DNA from: Clostridia bacterium
GTDB taxonomy: Bacteria; Bacillota; Clostridia; Christensenellales; CAG-1252
Length of the DNA: 49,671 nucleotides
Direction: 5' to 3'
Assembly (NCBI GenBank): GCA_024685775.1
Contig: JAIKVL010000029.1
Location: 1-49,671, forward strand
Shown: one piece after another, positions 7,779-14,570 of the stretch
Numbering within the stretch: the stretch's first letter is position 1
How the letters are laid out: every line of letters starts with the position of its first letter
The notes under the pieces: model-generated
The model's database searches: none
The model's input: the letters and a program-made list of their open reading frames with translations, nothing else
Told to the model about the DNA's origin: nothing
Made by a program: the position numbers and the translations under genes

Positions 7779-8372
7779 ATGAGCGAAAAAACGAAAATGC
7801 TATCAGGAGAACTGTACGACCCGAGCGACGAAGAATTGCTTGCGCTACGAAAGAAGTGCCACGGTCTTTGTTTGAAATATAGTCAAACCACGGAAGAAGA
7901 CGAGGAGATTAGAGAATCCTTGTTGAAAGAAATGGGTATTGTGCGGGGAAAGAACGTCTATTTGCAGGGACCGATCTATTTTGACTACGGCTGTTTTACT
8001 TCCATAGGGGAAAACACCTATGCGAATTTCAATCTGACCGTCTTAGACGTCTGTCCCGTTACGATAGGAAAGAACGTTTTTATGGGAACGGGCGTCAGCA
8101 TAGTTGCGCCGCTTCATCCTATGAAGTATCAAGAGCGGAATATATTTATGAATGACAAAGGGATAATGACCGACAAGGAATACGGAAAGCCGATCACGAT
8201 AGAGGATAATTGTTGGATCGCTTCAAACGTTACGATATGCGGCGGAGTAACGATCGGCGCGGGCTCGGTAATAGGGGCGGGCTCGGTCGTAACGAGATCT
8301 ATTCCGGCAAATTCGTTTGCGGCGGGGAATCCCTGTAAGGTCATTCGTTCGATCGACAACAACGAATTATAA
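7779..8372 (+). CDS. Maltose/galactoside O-acetyltransferase-like hexapeptide transferase
   Basis: The protein has about 197 residues. An N-terminal Mac-type helical segment (MLSGELYDPSDEELLALRKK) is followed by left-handed beta-helix hexapeptide repeats (IGENTYANFNLTVLDV, CPVTIGKNVFMGTGV, GVTIGAGSVIGAGSVVTRSIP). The catalytic histidine is in APLHPM. The family uses acetyl-CoA to acetylate sugars or other acceptors. The ATG at 7755 overlaps the preceding gene but has a weak Shine-Dalgarno, while the ATG at 7779 has AAAGGA nine bases before it, so I prefer the latter. Its presence between a flavoprotein and an ADP-ribose system is unusual. The physiological acceptor is not evident. Confidence 0.85.
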   Translation: MSEKTKMLSGELYDPSDEELLALRKKCHGLCLKYSQTTEEDEEIRESLLKEMGIVRGKNVYLQGPIYFDYGCFTSIGENTYANFNLTVLDVCPVTIGKNVFMGTGVSIVAPLHPMKYQERNIFMNDKGIMTDKEYGKPITIEDNCWIASNVTICGGVTIGAGSVIGAGSVVTRSIPANSFAAGNPCKVIRSIDNNEL

Positions 8373-8385
8373 GGCGGATAAGAAA

Positions 8386-9129
8386 ATGGTCGGCACAAAG
8401 TGGTGCATCGAATATCTGAAAAAATATAACGGGATCGACGCTTTGCCCGATATGCCGGACGAGGCGCTTTTCCGCGCGCTTCAAAATATCACGATGCCCT
8501 ATGCGTTGTCCGAGGAGTTTTATCAAAAACAGGATGCCGTACTGCAAGAGATACTATCTCGTAAAGATATTACGAACGTCGCCGATTTTCCGGATGGTAT
8601 CTCTCTTTGGAAAGGTGATATTACTCTTCTGAAAGCGGATGCTATCGTCAATGCTTGCAACAATAAAATGCTCGGCTGTTTCGTGCCGGGACATCATTGT
8701 ATCGACAATGCCATTCATTCTTTTGCCGGTTTGCAAGTCAGACGGGATATGATGGCGACAATGAAAGAACAAGGTCATGACGAGCCTAACGGCGATTGCA
8801 AAGTGACGAAAGGATATAATTTGCCGTCCGAATACATTTTTCACACGGTCGGTCCGATTTATTCGGGGAAGAAACAAGACGAGATCGACCTTGCTGCCTG
8901 CTACCGTGCGTGTCTGAAAAAAGCGGACGAGATGGAATTGACTTCCCTCGTCTTTTGCTGTTTGTCCACAGGTATCTTTGGGTATCCGATAGAGGAAGCG
9001 ACGTCCATAGCGATACGAGAAGTCAAGACTTATTTGTCGGAGAAAAACAAGAATCTTCGTAAAGTGGTATTCAACGTGTTCAGAGGACAGGATTATGACG
9101 TATATCAAAGACTACTCGCAAGAGATTGA
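8386..9129 (+). CDS. Zinc-type macrodomain, protein ADP-ribose hydrolase
   Basis: The protein has 247 residues. The first about 75 residues are a helical cap (KWCIEYLKKYNGIDALPDMPDE), as in sirtuin-linked macrodomains. The macro fold follows: ISLWKGDITLLKADAIVNACN, then the hallmark zinc segment GCFVPGHHCIDNAIH (about residues 97-111) and later CCLSTGIFGYPIEEAT. Enzymes of this class remove ADP-ribose from protein side chains modified by the partner sirtuin. The start is ATG 8386, preceded by AAGGCGG; codons further upstream belong to the end of the acetyltransferase gene read in another frame. It overlaps the sirtuin gene by 35 bases, which suggests coupled translation. Confidence 0.93.
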   Translation: MVGTKWCIEYLKKYNGIDALPDMPDEALFRALQNITMPYALSEEFYQKQDAVLQEILSRKDITNVADFPDGISLWKGDITLLKADAIVNACNNKMLGCFVPGHHCIDNAIHSFAGLQVRRDMMATMKEQGHDEPNGDCKVTKGYNLPSEYIFHTVGPIYSGKKQDEIDLAACYRACLKKADEMELTSLVFCCLSTGIFGYPIEEATSIAIREVKTYLSEKNKNLRKVVFNVFRGQDYDVYQRLLARD

Positions 9130-9988
9130 AAAGATAAAGGTAGCCATAAACGGAGCGGACGCTGTATTGATCGGCGCAGGCGCGGGACTATCCACCTCCG
9201 CAGGATTGACGTATAGCGGAGAACGATTTGAGCGGTATTTCTTCGACTTTGCTGAAAAATACGGCATAACCGATATATATTCGGGCGGGTTTTATCCCTT
9301 TTCCGATGAAGAAACTCGTTGGGCGTGGTGGGCAAGGCATATCTATTTCAATAGATATATCGACGCGCCGAAACCCGTTTATAGCAAATTGTATTCCCTT
9401 GTCCAAAACAAGGAGTATTTCGTTTTAACGACCAACGTCGATCATCAATTCCAACGAGCGGGATTCGACAAGAATCGTTTGTTTTATACGCAGGGCGATT
9501 ATGGGTTGTTCCAAAGTACGAATCCAAGAATAAAAAAGACGTTTGACAACGAAGAATGGACGATGAAAGCGATGGCGGCGCAAGGCTTTGTCCGTGACGA
9601 AAACGGCGTGTTTACCGTGCCGGAAGACAAAAGAATCTCAATGCGCATCCCTACCGAACTGATACCGCGCTGTCCGATAACAAACGGTGCGGTAACAATG
9701 AATCTCCGCTCGGATGATACCTTTGTCGAAGATGAAGGTTGGCACGAAGCAAGTCACCGTTATGCGGAGTTTGTCGGGAAATGCGCCGACAAGAAGATCG
9801 TTTTTCTCGAACTCGGCGTCGGTGGCAATACGCCCGTGATTATCAAATACCCGTTTTGGCGTATGACCTATGCAAACAAAAACGCAACCTATATTTGCAT
9901 TAACTACGGCGAGGCGATATGCCCTGACCAAATCAAGGAGAGATCTATTTGCATTGATGCGGATATAGAAGCGGTACTATCCAAATAA
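9095..9988 (+). CDS. Class M sirtuin (SirTM), putative protein ADP-ribosyltransferase
   Basis: The protein has 297 residues. The NAD-binding motif GAGAGLSTSAG is at residues 27-37. The catalytic region reads TTNVDHQF (N114) and YTQGDYG (Q133). Ordinary deacetylase sirtuins have HG at the second place; Gln there, 19 residues after the Asn, is the class M arrangement. Class M sirtuins ADP-ribosylate a lipoylated GcvH-L carrier in pathogens; no such carrier or lipoate ligase lies nearby, so the target here is unknown. In the small zinc module only one cysteine of the expected CPxCG remains (RCPITNG, about residue 190). The start has GAGGA seven bases upstream. This is the last gene of the operon and copy 3 of the palindromic element follows. 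Confidence 0.92.
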   Translation: MTYIKDYSQEIEKIKVAINGADAVLIGAGAGLSTSAGLTYSGERFERYFFDFAEKYGITDIYSGGFYPFSDEETRWAWWARHIYFNRYIDAPKPVYSKLYSLVQNKEYFVLTTNVDHQFQRAGFDKNRLFYTQGDYGLFQSTNPRIKKTFDNEEWTMKAMAAQGFVRDENGVFTVPEDKRISMRIPTELIPRCPITNGAVTMNLRSDDTFVEDEGWHEASHRYAEFVGKCADKKIVFLELGVGGNTPVIIKYPFWRMTYANKNATYICINYGEAICPDQIKERSICIDADIEAVLSK

Positions 9989-10019
9989 TCGTTACTATCC
10001 GCAAATGGGAAAGTGTCTC

Positions 10020-10125
10020 AAAAGGCGCATCTGCTTCGTTTGCTGATTTCGAATCGCGCAGTTATGTACAAGGAGTACACGCCTGCGCGATTCTTTGTCG
10101 AGCCTCGCATCTGCGCCCTTCTCCG
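10020..10125. repeat. Dispersed palindromic element, copy 3
   Basis: Box A is GGCGCATCTGCTTCGTT (10024-10040). The inner arms GAATCGCGCAG (10051-10061) and CTGCGCGATTC (10083-10093) are perfectly complementary and unlike those of other copies. The loop holds GTACAAGGAGTAC (10066-10078). Box B is CTTTGTCGAGCCTCGCATCTGCGCCCTTCTC in outline (10093-10123). No matching outer arms were found. It lies in the same orientation as copy 2 and forms the right border of the accessory block, about 30 bases after the sirtuin stop. Confidence 0.8.
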
Positions 10126-10220
10126 AATTCTCGGGTGAATGTGCGTTAGGTTCGTTGGCGCGATCATTGTTTGCCCGAATTTGCGGAAAAACGGCGATTT
10201 TTTTCGTTTCGTTTTTACGT

Positions 10221-10249
10221 TTGCTTTTTTTTCGCGCGAAAGATATAAT
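10221..10249 (+). promoter_or_regulatory. Sigma-A type promoter of the kinase gene
   Basis: TTGCTT (10221-10226) and TATAAT (10244-10249) are 17 bp apart. GAAGGAG precedes ATG 10303. The stretch 9989-10302 holds only this promoter and element copy 3; I see no gene in it. Confidence 0.6.
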
Positions 10250-10302
10250 AAGAATAGGATAAGAAAGGCTTCGGGCTTTTTTTTCGAGACGAAGGAGAAA
10301 AA

Positions 10303-11127
10303 ATGAAATTCGATTGTGAACTTGTTGGAAAAGTCGGTTCGATGGCGCTCATCGATAAAAAGAGAAACGCGCTGAGTTACGACGCCGTCGCGCGCATTTC
10401 GCAGGATCTCAGACCGGGCGATATTTGGGTCACGAGCGGCGCGGTGGAAGTCGGCAGGCTGGACTATATCCAAAGAAACGGCAGGGAGATCGACGGAGAC
10501 GACGAGGACGTTAAGACCGATTACAGCGCGCAAGGGCAAACCGTCCTTATGAACACCTATCGCCAATTCATCGATCCGAAGTTCAGCGTTCGTCAGATCC
10601 TCGTCGAGCATCAGCATTTCAACGATCCCGAAAAGCGCGAGCATCTTCGCGCGATGCTTCTCCGCGCGAAAGAGCAGGGCGCGATCCCCATCATCAACTA
10701 TAACGACGCGGTCAGCTGCGAAGAGACGCGCAACCTCGAAATCCGTAATTTGAAGCTCAAATCGGCGCACGTCGTCCAATGCGTGGATAACGACGAGACG
10801 GCGAGTCAGATCGCTTGCTTGATGAAAGCGGAGACCCTTTTGATCCTGACTTCGACCGAGGGGATCTATACGGACAGCAAAGATAAATCCACCCTCGTTC
10901 CCTTGATCGGCGGAAAAGATATCGAAGAGCTTATCAAAAACGTCGAATATTATCAAACGCTTTGCGAAGGCGCGAGCCGCAAGGGCGCGAACGGCGCGAA
11001 AGCCAAACTCGAATACATCAAGGAGCCTCTCTATAACGGAACGAAAGTCATTATCGCATCCTCGCAGTACGGGATCCGAGAGATCCTTTCGGGTAGCGTC
11101 CCCTGCACGGTCATTAAGACGTACTAA
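10303..11127 (+). CDS. Amino acid kinase family protein, glutamate-5-kinase-like without PUA domain
   Basis: The protein has 274 residues. The fold markers follow ProB in order: GKVGSMALID at the N-terminus, VTSGAVEVGR, AQGQTVLMNTYRQF, IPIINYNDAVSCEE, CVDNDETASQIACL and LTSTEGIYTD. ProB phosphorylates glutamate with ATP in proline synthesis. The glycine-rich GTGGM segment of true ProB is replaced here by RKGANGAKAK, and the C-terminal PUA domain is missing. No proA is adjacent; the gene stands alone between a promoter and a clear terminator. It may be a compact ProB or a kinase for another acidic substrate. I am confident of the family but not of the substrate. Confidence 0.8.
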   Translation: MKFDCELVGKVGSMALIDKKRNALSYDAVARISQDLRPGDIWVTSGAVEVGRLDYIQRNGREIDGDDEDVKTDYSAQGQTVLMNTYRQFIDPKFSVRQILVEHQHFNDPEKREHLRAMLLRAKEQGAIPIINYNDAVSCEETRNLEIRNLKLKSAHVVQCVDNDETASQIACLMKAETLLILTSTEGIYTDSKDKSTLVPLIGGKDIEELIKNVEYYQTLCEGASRKGANGAKAKLEYIKEPLYNGTKVIIASSQYGIREILSGSVPCTVIKTY

Positions 11128-11132
11128 AAACA

Positions 11133-11175
11133 AAAAAACGGTTTCGCCTTCTTAGGGTGAGACCGTTTTTCCTTT
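11133..11175 (+). terminator. Rho-independent terminator after the kinase gene
   Basis: AAAAACGGTTTCGCC (11134-11148) and GGTGAGACCGTTTTT (about 11155-11169) form a stem with a G-T pair and a short loop, followed by T-rich DNA. Confidence 0.85.
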
Positions 11176-11187
11176 ATTCGAGTTTTA

Positions 11188-11216
11188 TTGACATTTGAGC
11201 GGGGTTGTAATATAAT
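11188..11216 (+). promoter_or_regulatory. Strong sigma-A promoter of the SPFH/zinc-ribbon operon
   Basis: A perfect TTGACA (11188-11193) and a perfect TATAAT (11211-11216) are 17 bp apart. The leader of about 85 bases holds a small hairpin (CGAGTCG against CGGCTCG, about 11230-11252). Confidence 0.8.
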
Positions 11217-11305
11217 ATTACAAGTCTGTAACGAGTCGGTTTTTCGGCTCGAAAAAATTTCAATCGTGTGCGCGCTTTTGCGGCGAGACACAAAAGGAGA
11301 ATACC

Positions 11306-12631
11306 GTGGGACTGATTAAAGCGATAGCAGGGGCAACTTCCGGCGCGTTTGCCGACCAATGGAAAGAATTTTTCTATTGCGAATCGATGGACAGAGACGT
11401 CCTCGTTTGCAAAGGCGTAAATAAGATCAACAGAAAGCGTTCCAGCAACTATAAGGGAAGCGAGAACGTCATTTCGAACGGTTCCGGCATCGCCGTCGCG
11501 GACGGACAATGCATGATCATCGTGGAGCAAGGCGCGGTCGTCGAGCTCTGCGCGGAGCCCGGTCAATACACCTATGACAAATCGTCCGAACCCAGCATTT
11601 TTTACGGCGGACTCGGAAAGGGCATCGTCGGCATCTTCAAAACCATCGGAAGGCGTATCGGTTACGGCGGCGACACCGGCAAAGATCAACGCGTCTACTA
11701 TATCAATTTGAAAGAGTTGATCGATAATAAATTCGGGACGAGGAATCCCGTTCCTTTCCGCGTCGTGGATCACAATATCCGCCTCGATATCGACGTCTCC
11801 GTCCGCTGCTCGGGCGTCTTCTCCTATAAGATCACCAACCCTCTTTTGTTCTATAAAAACGTCTGCGGAAACGTGACGGATAATTACACGAGAAGCGAGA
11901 TCGACGCGCAACTCAAAGAGGAATTCATCAGCGCGCTGCAACCCGGTTTCGGAAAGCTTTCCGCGATGGAAATGCGCCCGAACCAGATCCCCGCGCACGT
12001 CGCCGAACTCGAACAGGCGATGAACGAGGCTCTTTCCGAAAAGTGGCGCGATCTCAGAGGTCTCGAAATCGTGTCCATCGCGCTCGGAAGCGTGACTTTG
12101 CCGAAAGAGGACGAGGATCTTATCAAGGAAGCGCAGCGTCAATCCATTTATCGCGACCCGTCGATGGCGGCGGCTTCTCTCGTCGGAGCGCAAGGCGACG
12201 CGATGCGCGCCGCAGCCGCAAACCGCAACGGCGCGATGATGGGCTTTATGGGGATGGGTATGGCGCAATCCGCCGGCGGAATGAACGCGAACGCGCTTTT
12301 CGGAATGGCTGCCGAGCAGAATAAAATGCGCGCGCAGGAAGCTCCGAAAGCCGCAACGGCGCCCGCCGGAAGCTGGAAATGCTCTTGCGGCGCGATTTGC
12401 ACGGGAAAATTCTGCGTCGAATGCGGCGCGAAGAAACCCGAAGAGGGCTGGAAATGCTCCTGCGGCGCGATCAACAAAGGAAAGTTCTGCGCGGAGTGCG
12501 GAGCGAAAAAGCCCGCGGGCGAGCCGCTCTATCGCTGCGATAAATGCGGATGGGAGCCCGAAGACCCGAAGCATCCCCCGAAGTTCTGCCCCGAATGCGG
12601 CGATCCCTTCGACGGCGACGATATCAAATGA
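11306..12631 (+). CDS. YdjI-like SPFH domain protein with three C-terminal zinc ribbons
   Basis: The protein has 441 residues and starts at GTG 11306, with AAAGGAG seven bases before. Residues about 20-270 form an SPFH (virion-core-like) domain, including GVFSYKITNPLLFYKNV and a helical end (PAHVAELEQAMNEAL). A methionine- and alanine-rich linker follows (about 290-345). The tail carries three zinc ribbons: WKCSCGA..KFCVECGAKKP, a near copy of it, and YRCDKCGW..KFCPECGD. In Bacillus, YdjI belongs to the ydjFGHI operon, whose PspA protein protects membranes. The next gene resembles YdjG, so the two probably act together at the membrane. No pspA gene is present here. The domain assignment is firm; the stress role is inference. 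Confidence 0.85.
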   Translation: MGLIKAIAGATSGAFADQWKEFFYCESMDRDVLVCKGVNKINRKRSSNYKGSENVISNGSGIAVADGQCMIIVEQGAVVELCAEPGQYTYDKSSEPSIFYGGLGKGIVGIFKTIGRRIGYGGDTGKDQRVYYINLKELIDNKFGTRNPVPFRVVDHNIRLDIDVSVRCSGVFSYKITNPLLFYKNVCGNVTDNYTRSEIDAQLKEEFISALQPGFGKLSAMEMRPNQIPAHVAELEQAMNEALSEKWRDLRGLEIVSIALGSVTLPKEDEDLIKEAQRQSIYRDPSMAAASLVGAQGDAMRAAAANRNGAMMGFMGMGMAQSAGGMNANALFGMAAEQNKMRAQEAPKAATAPAGSWKCSCGAICTGKFCVECGAKKPEEGWKCSCGAINKGKFCAECGAKKPAGEPLYRCDKCGWEPEDPKHPPKFCPECGDPFDGDDIK

Positions 12632-12645
12632 GTTTGAGGTAGATT

Positions 12646-13938
12646 ATGCCCGAAGTTAAAAATTTGACCTGTCCTTGCTGCGGCGGTTCGCTCCGTTTCG
12701 ACGCCGCGTCGCAAAACGTCAAGTGTCCTTATTGCGACAGCGAATTTTCCGTGGACGATTTGAAATCGTACGACGAAGAACTCGAAAAAGATTTCAAGGA
12801 CGAAACCGATCTCCATACCGGATCCGAATCCGAATTATCCGCGGAAGACCTCGAAGGACTGAACGTCTTTTTATGCGAATCCTGCGGCGGTGAGATCATC
12901 GCGGGGGAAAACACTTCTGCGACGATTTGCCCGTATTGCTGCAATCCCGTCGTGATCCAAGGCAGATTGACCCAAGGTTACAAGCCGAGATATATTATTC
13001 CGTTCAAGAAGGATAAAGCCGCCGCGGTCGCCGCTTTATCCGAACACTTGAAGCATAAGCCGCTCCTTCCGCGCGTCTTCAAATCCGAAAGCAAACTGAA
13101 CGAGATCCAATCGCTTTACGTTCCTTTTTGGCTGTACGACGCGGACGTCGACGCGAGACTCAAATTCTCGGGAACGAGAGAGCGCACTTGGTCCACGGAG
13201 TCCTACGATTATAAAGAAGTCAGCTACTATTCTTTGATCCGCGCGGGAAAGATCGGATTCGAGCATTTGCCGGTGGACGCGTCTTCTTCCATTCCGAATA
13301 ATCTTTCCGAATCGGTGGAGCCCTACGATTTCTCGGGTGCGGACGATTTTAAGACCACCTATCTCGCGGGATATCTGTCGGATAAGTTCGACGTCAGCGC
13401 GGAAGATAATTCCGAGAGGGCGGTGCAACGCATGAAGGAAACCACCGTTACCGCCTTCCGCTCCACGACGAGGAACTTTGACAACGTCAGGACGGAAAGC
13501 TGCAACGTTAAACTGTCGAACACCAATCACGATTACGCGCTTTTCCCGATGCACGTTCTGAACGCGACTTGGCGCGATAAAAAGTTTACCTTCGGGATGA
13601 ACGGACAAACGGGGAAATTCGTCGGAGACCTTCCGACTTCGCCTTTCCTTTTCGCGCTGTGGCTCGTTCTCTCTTTCGTCGTCCTCGGCGCGCTCTTCGG
13701 CGTGATCGGGTTCTTTGCGTCGGATCGGTCGGCGGGAGGAATCGTGATCGGCTTGATCTTCGCGCTGATCGTTTCCCTGATCATCGTCTTCGCGATGAAA
13801 AAGAAGAATAAATCGATCGCGTTTCGATACGGCTCGGCGGATTACATAAAACCGAACAGTTGGATCGTCGAGGAAGCAAGAGATATTTTCCTTTATAAGA
13901 AGATCACGAAAAAGCCGCGTAACAACGGTTCGAAATAA
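12646..13938 (+). CDS. YdjG-like TFIIB-type zinc ribbon membrane protein
   Basis: The protein has 430 residues. Two zinc ribbons open it (CPCCGGSLRF..VKCPYCDSEF at about 9-33 and CESCGGEI..TICPYCCNPV at about 78-103), with an acidic segment between. A long beta-rich soluble domain follows (about 110-325), including IQSLYVPFWLYDADV, typical of this family. Two membrane helices lie near the end (about 328-352 and 360-383), then a short basic tail. In Bacillus the related YdjG sits in the operon with the SPFH protein YdjI and helps recruit PspA to the membrane. Here it starts 14 bases after the SPFH gene and ends at a terminator, so the two form a closed operon. Exact function is unproven. Confidence 0.8.
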   Translation: MPEVKNLTCPCCGGSLRFDAASQNVKCPYCDSEFSVDDLKSYDEELEKDFKDETDLHTGSESELSAEDLEGLNVFLCESCGGEIIAGENTSATICPYCCNPVVIQGRLTQGYKPRYIIPFKKDKAAAVAALSEHLKHKPLLPRVFKSESKLNEIQSLYVPFWLYDADVDARLKFSGTRERTWSTESYDYKEVSYYSLIRAGKIGFEHLPVDASSSIPNNLSESVEPYDFSGADDFKTTYLAGYLSDKFDVSAEDNSERAVQRMKETTVTAFRSTTRNFDNVRTESCNVKLSNTNHDYALFPMHVLNATWRDKKFTFGMNGQTGKFVGDLPTSPFLFALWLVLSFVVLGALFGVIGFFASDRSAGGIVIGLIFALIVSLIIVFAMKKKNKSIAFRYGSADYIKPNSWIVEEARDIFLYKKITKKPRNNGSK

Positions 13939-13944
13939 TTAACC

Positions 13945-13983
13945 GAAATCGCTCTCTCCGAAAGGGAAGAGCGATTTTTCGTT
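13945..13983 (+). terminator. Rho-independent terminator after the YdjG-like gene
   Basis: AAATCGCTCT (13947-13956) pairs with AGAGCGATTT (13968-13977) around a short loop, followed by a T run. Confidence 0.85.
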
Positions 13984-14007
13984 TCTCACGGCGGTACGGG
14001 TGGGTTT

Positions 14008-14054
14008 TGAATATTTTTCCTTTTTTTTACATACTACCCTGCGGAGGTAGTATG
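14008..14054 (+). promoter_or_regulatory. Sigma-G/F-like promoter of spoVT with an inverted repeat over the start codon
   Basis: TGAATA (14008-14013) and CATACTA (14030-14036), 16 bp apart, match the forespore sigma-G consensus. In Bacillus spoVT is a sigma-G gene. The -10 lies within CATACTACC (14030-14038), which is repeated inverted and perfectly as GGTAGTATG (14046-14054), including the ATG. Transcription from this promoter would begin close to the GGAGG, leaving almost no leader. Confidence 0.65.
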
Positions 14055-14570
14055 AAAGCAACGGGAATACTCAGAAGAATCGATGAACTCGGCAGGGTCG
14101 TCATCCCCAAAGAGATTCGGAAAAGCATGAAGATGAGAGAGGGCGAAGAGCTCGAAATCTATACGACCGATCAAGAGGTCGTCCTGAAAAAGTACAGCGA
14201 ACTCGCCTCGATGGAAAATTTCGCGCGATCCCTTGCGGACGCGATCAAAAAGGTGACGGGGAAAAGCGTCGTCATCGCGGACGCGGATAAGGTTATCGCG
14301 TCTTCCGGAAGGGGCGCGATCGCGGAAGGCGAACCCGTCCCCGAAGGGCTTACGAAGATTTCGGAATCGCGCCGAAAGTCGGTCTTGGAGGGGGAGAACC
14401 TTTTGCCGCTCGGCGTGGAAGGCGTCCGCGCGCAGATCGTTCAGCCTATTCTCGCCGCGGGCGACCTGTTTGGGACGTTCGTTTTGCAGTCTTTCGATCC
14501 GCCCGTCAAAGCGGATGAGCAATTGGCGGCGACGGGAGCAAGTTTTTTTGAAAGCCAGATCAATCGATAA
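14052..14570 (+). CDS. spoVT: Stage V sporulation protein T, AbrB-type regulator
   Basis: The protein has 172 residues. An AbrB swapped-hairpin DNA-binding domain fills residues 1-50 (MKATGILRRIDELGRVVIPKEIR is the family signature in outline), and a GAF-like domain fills about 56-172. SpoVT switches genes on and off in the forespore late in sporulation. The start at 14052 is chosen because it gives the exact family N-terminus and has GGAGG upstream; a longer in-frame extension to 14007 would cover the promoter. The gene overlaps spoVB by 23 bases, in the order spoVT-spoVB-mazG known from Bacillus and many Clostridia. Confidence 0.95.
   Translation: MKATGILRRIDELGRVVIPKEIRKSMKMREGEELEIYTTDQEVVLKKYSELASMENFARSLADAIKKVTGKSVVIADADKVIASSGRGAIAEGEPVPEGLTKISESRRKSVLEGENLLPLGVEGVRAQIVQPILAAGDLFGTFVLQSFDPPVKADEQLAATGASFFESQINR

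Noticed and set aside
8317-8385. Longer start for the macrodomain protein
   Set aside because: It overlaps the end of the acetyltransferase in another frame; ATG 8386 has a good Shine-Dalgarno and gives the family N-terminus.
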